From: Stenotrophomonas sp. Ste86
GTDB taxonomy: Bacteria; Pseudomonadota; Gammaproteobacteria; Xanthomonadales; Xanthomonadaceae
Assembly: GCF_024519465.1 (NCBI RefSeq)
Contig: NZ_JALJRW010000010.1
Location: 1-64,000 of the forward strand
Direction: 5' to 3'
Length of the DNA stretch: 64,000 bases
A program made the position numbers and the translations under genes. The number at the start of each line of letters is the position of its first letter. The first letter of the stretch is position 1. This document shows, piece by piece, positions 59,894 through 64,000 of this stretch. The notes below the pieces were generated by a model. It was given only the letters and a program-made list of their open reading frames with translations, had not been told where the DNA came from and searched no databases.

Positions 59894-60499
59894 ATGTCCC
59901 CGCATGACGCCATACGCATGTTGATTCGCACCTACGGGTACGTCGGCTTCCTGTCGATCTACCTGGGATGTGAGCGTGATGGCCGCGCTGCGGCACCTTG
60001 GCACAGCCTCGGCGACTCAGGCGCACTGAAGGCACAGGCGGACGAATGCTGGGGCGCAGGACCGGAGGTCTTGCTGTCGTACTTCGTCGATCTGCGTGAG
60101 CGGCGGCGCACGCGTGGCATTGAGTACAAGCTCTACTTGGAACAAGGTAAGTGCGTCGGCGATGGGATTCGGCTGTATCGGCGCATGCCCAGGGTGGACG
60201 AGCTGCTGATCGAGCTTTCCGTGCTCGCAGACCTGCACGCAATCGAGGTCTATCGGTTCGTGCCGACGATGGATGAAGGCGCGATTCTGTTCTCGAACGG
60301 AGCCATCGCCCGCTTCCAGCGAACGCCTGGCAACACGTTCAGGATTTTTGCACTTGAAGGGCCCCTCGGCCATCCGGACCGCGTGCCACGCCAGGTCCTT
60401 GCGCTGCGCAATAGTCTTGAGCGCGTCCGCGATGTCGGATGGCTGCGGGAGCACCTTGGCAGACCTCTTCCCTGGGAAGCATGGCTGGCACAGCACTGA
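59894..60499 (+). CDS. Hypothetical protein
   Basis: Unrecognised 201-aa soluble protein. It has no signal peptide, membrane segment or known motif. The sequence mixes helical stretches (MSPHDAIRMLIRTYGYVGFL, EVLLSYFVDLRERRRTRGIE) and a basic C terminus. The ATG at 59894 is preferred over one at 59831, whose extra 21 residues look non-coding. It is on the same strand as the lipid cluster, 84 bases downstream, and converges on fis. Codon use is a little less GC-biased than in the neighbours. Confidence 0.55.
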   Translation: MSPHDAIRMLIRTYGYVGFLSIYLGCERDGRAAAPWHSLGDSGALKAQADECWGAGPEVLLSYFVDLRERRRTRGIEYKLYLEQGKCVGDGIRLYRRMPRVDELLIELSVLADLHAIEVYRFVPTMDEGAILFSNGAIARFQRTPGNTFRIFALEGPLGHPDRVPRQVLALRNSLERVRDVGWLREHLGRPLPWEAWLAQH

Positions 60500-60538
60500 C
60501 CCGCGCCTTGCCGGACGCGCGTTGCGTCCACACCGCCA

Positions 60539-60874
<336 letters not shown>

Positions 60875-60927
60875 TCAGTCTAGCGCGTGCGTGGGCAGGC
60901 CGCCACGCTCCGGGCTGGAACGCGGGG

Positions 60928-61845
60928 TTACAGGAACTCGAAGGTGAATGCGACGGTCGACGCGGCGGGCTCGCGCACGCGGAACGCGATCTGCGCGCTT
61001 TGTCCTGGTTCCAATACGCTGTTGGCATCGACCGAACGGTCCAGGTAGTCACGCGGTGCGAACGCGCCGGTGCCGATCACGCGGCCATCGGCGTCGGACA
61101 GCGACAGCCGCAGCGACGGCCATGCCTGCGCCCAGCGTGCATCGTTGCGGAAGCTGGCCTGCACCTGCAGCGCACCGGGCTGGCCCGGTACCGGACGCAC
61201 ATCGCGGCTGATCATGCTGAACGCCGCCGGCTCCTGCCACGCCGGCAACGTGCAGCGCAGTACGCTGCACACCCCGGCGATCCATGGCCGGGTGCCGGCA
61301 TCGGCAGCCAGTCGCGCGCGGTCGGCGACGGCGATCTGCAACAGCAGCAGCACCACCAGCCCGGCCAGCACGCCCCATTGCCAGCGCGGCGTATGCAGCG
61401 GCGCCACGGGCAGCCGCATGAAGCTCGGTGCGGTCGTGGCACGTGCCTGCACGGGCGGGGTTGCCTCGGCCGGCGCCACGCTCGGATCGTCATCCTGCAC
61501 TGCCGATGCGTGCGCGATATCGGCGTCAACGCGCGATGCGGGCGCCTCGGCCGTGGCCGCCACGCGCGCGTCTCCGCGTGGCGCCGCATCGCGTTCTGCG
61601 TGCTCGCCGTGGTCGACGTGCGCCACGCGCTCGGCGGGCGGCGGGTCGAAGACCGACACGGTCTGCGTCCAGTCCTTGCCCTCCGTCACCGGTGGCGCCG
61701 TGTACTGCGCAGGCAATGCCTGCGCGTCCGCGTCCGCATCCGACGGCAGCGTTTGCGCGGGTGGTTCGCTGGCAGGTGTGTCCGCCGGGCTGGCACGCAG
61801 GAACGTGGCCAGCGGGCGACGTGGCGGTGGCGTGGGCTCGGTCAT
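60928..61845 (-). CDS. DUF3426-like membrane protein without zinc ribbon
   Basis: A 305-aa protein with a long Pro/Ala/Asp-rich N-terminal region (to about 155), one transmembrane segment (WGVLAGLVVLLLLQIAVADR) and a C-terminal domain that matches the DUF3426 pattern (AAFSMISRDVRPVPGQPGAL, FRNDARWAQAWPSLRLSLSD, YLDRSVDANSVLEPGQSAQI). Relatives usually start with an MJ0042-type zinc ribbon, which is missing here. The function is unknown. The gene between prmA and fis is a common Xanthomonadaceae arrangement as I recall it. A longer start at 61878 is possible. Confidence 0.75.
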   Translation of the reverse strand: MTEPTPPPRRPLATFLRASPADTPASEPPAQTLPSDADADAQALPAQYTAPPVTEGKDWTQTVSVFDPPPAERVAHVDHGEHAERDAAPRGDARVAATAEAPASRVDADIAHASAVQDDDPSVAPAEATPPVQARATTAPSFMRLPVAPLHTPRWQWGVLAGLVVLLLLQIAVADRARLAADAGTRPWIAGVCSVLRCTLPAWQEPAAFSMISRDVRPVPGQPGALQVQASFRNDARWAQAWPSLRLSLSDADGRVIGTGAFAPRDYLDRSVDANSVLEPGQSAQIAFRVREPAASTVAFTFEFL

Positions 61846-61898
61846 CGGGTCGGGGCCGGGCAGGAGGGACGCGCCCATTCAAGCACGTTCATGCCGCC

Positions 61899-62819
61899 TC
61901 ACGCGCGGCGCACGCCGGTGATGCGCATCCAGTCGCCGTCCTGCGCGGTCTCCAGCTGGTCGAACCACGGCGCGTAGCGCACCAGCAGCTCGTCTTCCTG
62001 GCCATGCAGGATGCCCGACAGCGCGATGCGACCGCCGGCGGCAACGCGCGCGGCCAGCACGTCGGCCAGCGCATCCAGTGCCGAGGCCAGGATGTTGGCC
62101 ACCACCACCGGGTAGGTGGCCGGCGGTTCGTCGGCGGGCAGGTACACCTGCAGACGATCCTGCAGGCCGTTGCGCTCGGCGTTGTCGCCGGTGGCGATCA
62201 CCGCCTGTGGGTCGTTGTCCACACCTACCGCACGCGCGGCGCCGAGCCGCAGCGCAGCCAGTGCCAGGATGCCCGAGCCGCAGCCGAAGTCGAGCACGGT
62301 CTGGCCCGCCAGCACGCCGTCGGCGGCCAGGCTGTCCAGCCAGCGCAGGCACAGCGCGGTGGTGGGATGGGTGCCCGAGCCGAACGCCAGGCCCGGGTCG
62401 AGTCGGATCACGGCGGCGTCGTCGGCCTGCGCGGCCTCGGGCAGGTCGTGATTCCACGGCACGATCCAGGTGCGCTCACCGAAGGCCATCGGCTGGAACT
62501 GGTCCAGCCAGGCGCGCTCCCAGTCTTCGTCCTGCACCGCGCGGAAGCTGGCATCGGACCAGTCCAGGCCGGGATCGAAGGCATCCAGCGCGGCCAGCAG
62601 CGCCAACGCGTTGGTCTCGGCCGGGAACAGGGCGGTGAGCACCAGGTCGTTCCACAACGGGGTCTCGCCCACGCCCGGTTCCAGGATCGCGCGCTCGTTG
62701 CTGGTATCGGCATCGGCATCGAGCAGGGTCACCGCCAGCGCGCCGACATCGTCCAGCGCATTCTCGTAGCGGGGCTGGGTGGATTCGCTGCAGCGGAGGG
62801 TGAGTTCCAGGAACGGCAT
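61899..62819 (-). CDS. prmA: Ribosomal protein L11 methyltransferase
   Basis: Trimethylates lysines and the N terminus of ribosomal protein L11 using SAM. It is 306 aa with the N-terminal substrate-recognition domain ([20 protein letters not shown]), the PrmA signature [23 protein letters not shown] loop [20 protein letters not shown] and [15 protein letters not shown]. The length equals the usual family size (E. coli 293). The ATG at 62819 gives the typical start MPFLELTL. It is transcribed towards the DUF3426 gene and fis. Confidence 0.96.
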   Translation of the reverse strand: MPFLELTLRCSESTQPRYENALDDVGALAVTLLDADADTSNERAILEPGVGETPLWNDLVLTALFPAETNALALLAALDAFDPGLDWSDASFRAVQDEDWERAWLDQFQPMAFGERTWIVPWNHDLPEAAQADDAAVIRLDPGLAFGSGTHPTTALCLRWLDSLAADGVLAGQTVLDFGCGSGILALAALRLGAARAVGVDNDPQAVIATGDNAERNGLQDRLQVYLPADEPPATYPVVVANILASALDALADVLAARVAAGGRIALSGILHGQEDELLVRYAPWFDQLETAQDGDWMRITGVRRA

Positions 62820-63002
62820 GGGGTGGGCTACCTGCGGAAAACGGTGAATGCTAGACCATTGTGGGGGTGGGCTGCCCGCCGCGCGGCCCAAGCGCGTCTC
62901 CCGCCGCGGCGAGATTCGCCCCGCCGGTGGATTCAGACAGGGCTACGGGCGCTTGCTAGACTTGGCTTCCCGTTGCCCTGCCGGCAACCTCCGGTCCCGC
63001 GC

Positions 63003-63959
63003 ATGGCCCTCGTGCCTACCCTCAAAACCTGGTTGCTGGTCGTACCGGCCCTGGCGTTGCTGGGGGTGGTGGGCTATCGCGCCGGTGGTCATGTGCGCCC
63101 GGGCGAGGCAGGCAACGCCGTGGATGAGGTGCCGGTCACGCAGGTGGCCGCGGCGCCGGTGCAGGCACAGCAGCTGGCGCGCCAGTTGCTGTCGATCGAG
63201 CGCGGCACCACCATCGCCTCGGGCCTGCCGCTGGACATCCGCGCCGACATCGAAGGCGACACCGACCTTTACGCCTACGCCCAGCGCCTGCAACTGCAGG
63301 CGGGCAACGGCAACGCCGAGGCGGCGTGGATGGTCAGCCGTGTCTACGACTACTGCGCGACCTACGCGATGGATCCCGGCGGTTACCAGTTGGACAACGC
63401 GCTGCTGACCGGCATGGGCATGACCGCTTCACCGACCATGGTGCAGGCCCGCGAGCGGGTCGCGCGGCGCTGCGGCGGCTTTGTCAGCAGCGACGGCCTG
63501 GGCCGCCAGTTGATCCTGGCCCAGCGCGTGCAGGCGGCCAAGGCCGGCAATCTCGCCGCCGAGGCGTCGCTTTTCGCCGAAGGCCAGCCGCTGGAGAACA
63601 GCCCGACCTACCGCCGTGGGCTGGTCGAGCGGGTGATGGATTCGCGTGATCCGGAAGCCTACATGGCGCTGTCCACCGGCATGGGCCAGCGCGCCAGTGG
63701 CGATCGCGCGCTGGACGGGCTGGTGGCCGGCGACCAGTTCAGTGAACTGGCCTGGCGCCTGGCCGCGTGCGAGCTGGGCATGGCGTGCGGGCCGGACAGT
63801 GTGTTGATGAACAATTTCTGCGCGAACGGAGGGATCTGTTCGCAGGACGGTGGGCAGGACTTTGCCACTTTCGTGTATGACGCTGCGGTATCGCGGCAAG
63901 GTGCGGGGAAAATGAAGACGTTGGTTGAAATGCTGATCAAGCAGAGGAACGGGCGATGA
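63003..63959 (+). CDS. Hypothetical exported or membrane-anchored protein
   Basis: 318 aa, not recognised. A hydrophobic N-terminal segment (TWLLVVPALALLGVVGYRAG) is a signal anchor; the rest is helical with Ala-rich, Sel1/TPR-like features (YAQRLQLQAGNGNAEAAWMV, AAKAGNLAAEASLFAEGQPL) and six to seven cysteines, among them CELGMACGPDSVLMNNFCAN and GGICSQ. A periplasmic location with disulfides is likely. It overlaps the next gene by four bases. Confidence 0.7.
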   Translation: MALVPTLKTWLLVVPALALLGVVGYRAGGHVRPGEAGNAVDEVPVTQVAAAPVQAQQLARQLLSIERGTTIASGLPLDIRADIEGDTDLYAYAQRLQLQAGNGNAEAAWMVSRVYDYCATYAMDPGGYQLDNALLTGMGMTASPTMVQARERVARRCGGFVSSDGLGRQLILAQRVQAAKAGNLAAEASLFAEGQPLENSPTYRRGLVERVMDSRDPEAYMALSTGMGQRASGDRALDGLVAGDQFSELAWRLAACELGMACGPDSVLMNNFCANGGICSQDGGQDFATFVYDAAVSRQGAGKMKTLVEMLIKQRNGR

Positions 63960-64000
63960 ATTACCGTCGATTCCTGCATGGTGCCAAGTTCTGGTTCTGG
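63956..64000 (+). CDS. Start of a gene cut by the window edge
   Basis: An ATGA overlap with the preceding stop codon opens a frame encoding MNYRRFLHGAKFWFW up to the edge. Too short to identify. The overlap suggests it is co-transcribed with, and perhaps a paralogue of, the preceding hypothetical gene. Confidence 0.5.
   Translation, partial: MNYRRFLHGAKFWFW

Overview
The window is about 64 kb of high-GC chromosome from a gammaproteobacterium of the Xanthomonadaceae, most likely Stenotrophomonas. The support is the gene content (a large TonB-dependent receptor, neighbouring trxA and rho, an ftsEX block, fis and prmA) and the intergenic palindromes that carry a terminal GTAG, which look like the GTAG-type (SMAG) REP elements of Stenotrophomonas. 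No rRNA, tRNA, CRISPR array, insertion sequence or intact prophage is visible. The species call is inference.

Layout. Positions 1-3.9 kb hold a 35-bp-arm inverted repeat, aceK and two tandem paralogues with TonB-C-like folds. From 3.97 to 6.7 kb are a membrane diguanylate cyclase and a JmjC/cupin protein, both on the minus strand. From 6.8 to 15.5 kb is a carbohydrate-uptake locus: TonB-dependent receptor, sugar MFS transporter, LacI-type repressor and GH3 beta-glucosidase. Repeats of the palindrome TGACAGCGCTGTCA in the control regions suggest one regulon. From 15.5 to 24.2 kb are housekeeping genes: a bidirectional terminator, rho with a long low-complexity extension, trxA, rhlB, ftsE-ftsX, a two-receiver response regulator, ung and a small XRE regulator.

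From 24.5 to 42.8 kb a three-gene block on the plus strand encodes a secreted 718-aa protein, a 4105-aa protein with 17 alternating Ig-like module pairs, and a 1228-aa outer-membrane beta-barrel protein. I read it as a giant surface structure with its own outer-membrane partner. It is followed by a REP-rich spacer and by rpoH, whose leader can fold into two hairpins. At 44.9-46.3 kb is a less GC-rich island: an orphan RHS-core gene whose toxin tail is cut off by an in-frame TAA, then a probable immunity gene.

From 46.4 to 51.1 kb, on the minus strand, purH, two paralogous lipoproteins and purD form a probable operon. From 51.4 to 59.8 kb, on the plus strand, a large TPR protein is followed by a tightly overlapping lipid cluster: CDP-alcohol phosphatidyltransferase, hydrolase-methyltransferase fusion, PAP2-tyrosine phosphatase fusion, small membrane protein, PlsC-like acyltransferase and CdsA-like cytidylyltransferase. 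It resembles the E. coli ynbABCD genes and may make a non-standard phospholipid. The end holds a hypothetical gene, then fis, a DUF3426-like protein and prmA on the minus strand, a secreted hypothetical on the plus strand, and the first 15 codons of one more gene.

The best candidates for something undescribed are the giant Ig-repeat/outer-membrane system, the lipid cluster and the broken RHS toxin with its immunity gene.
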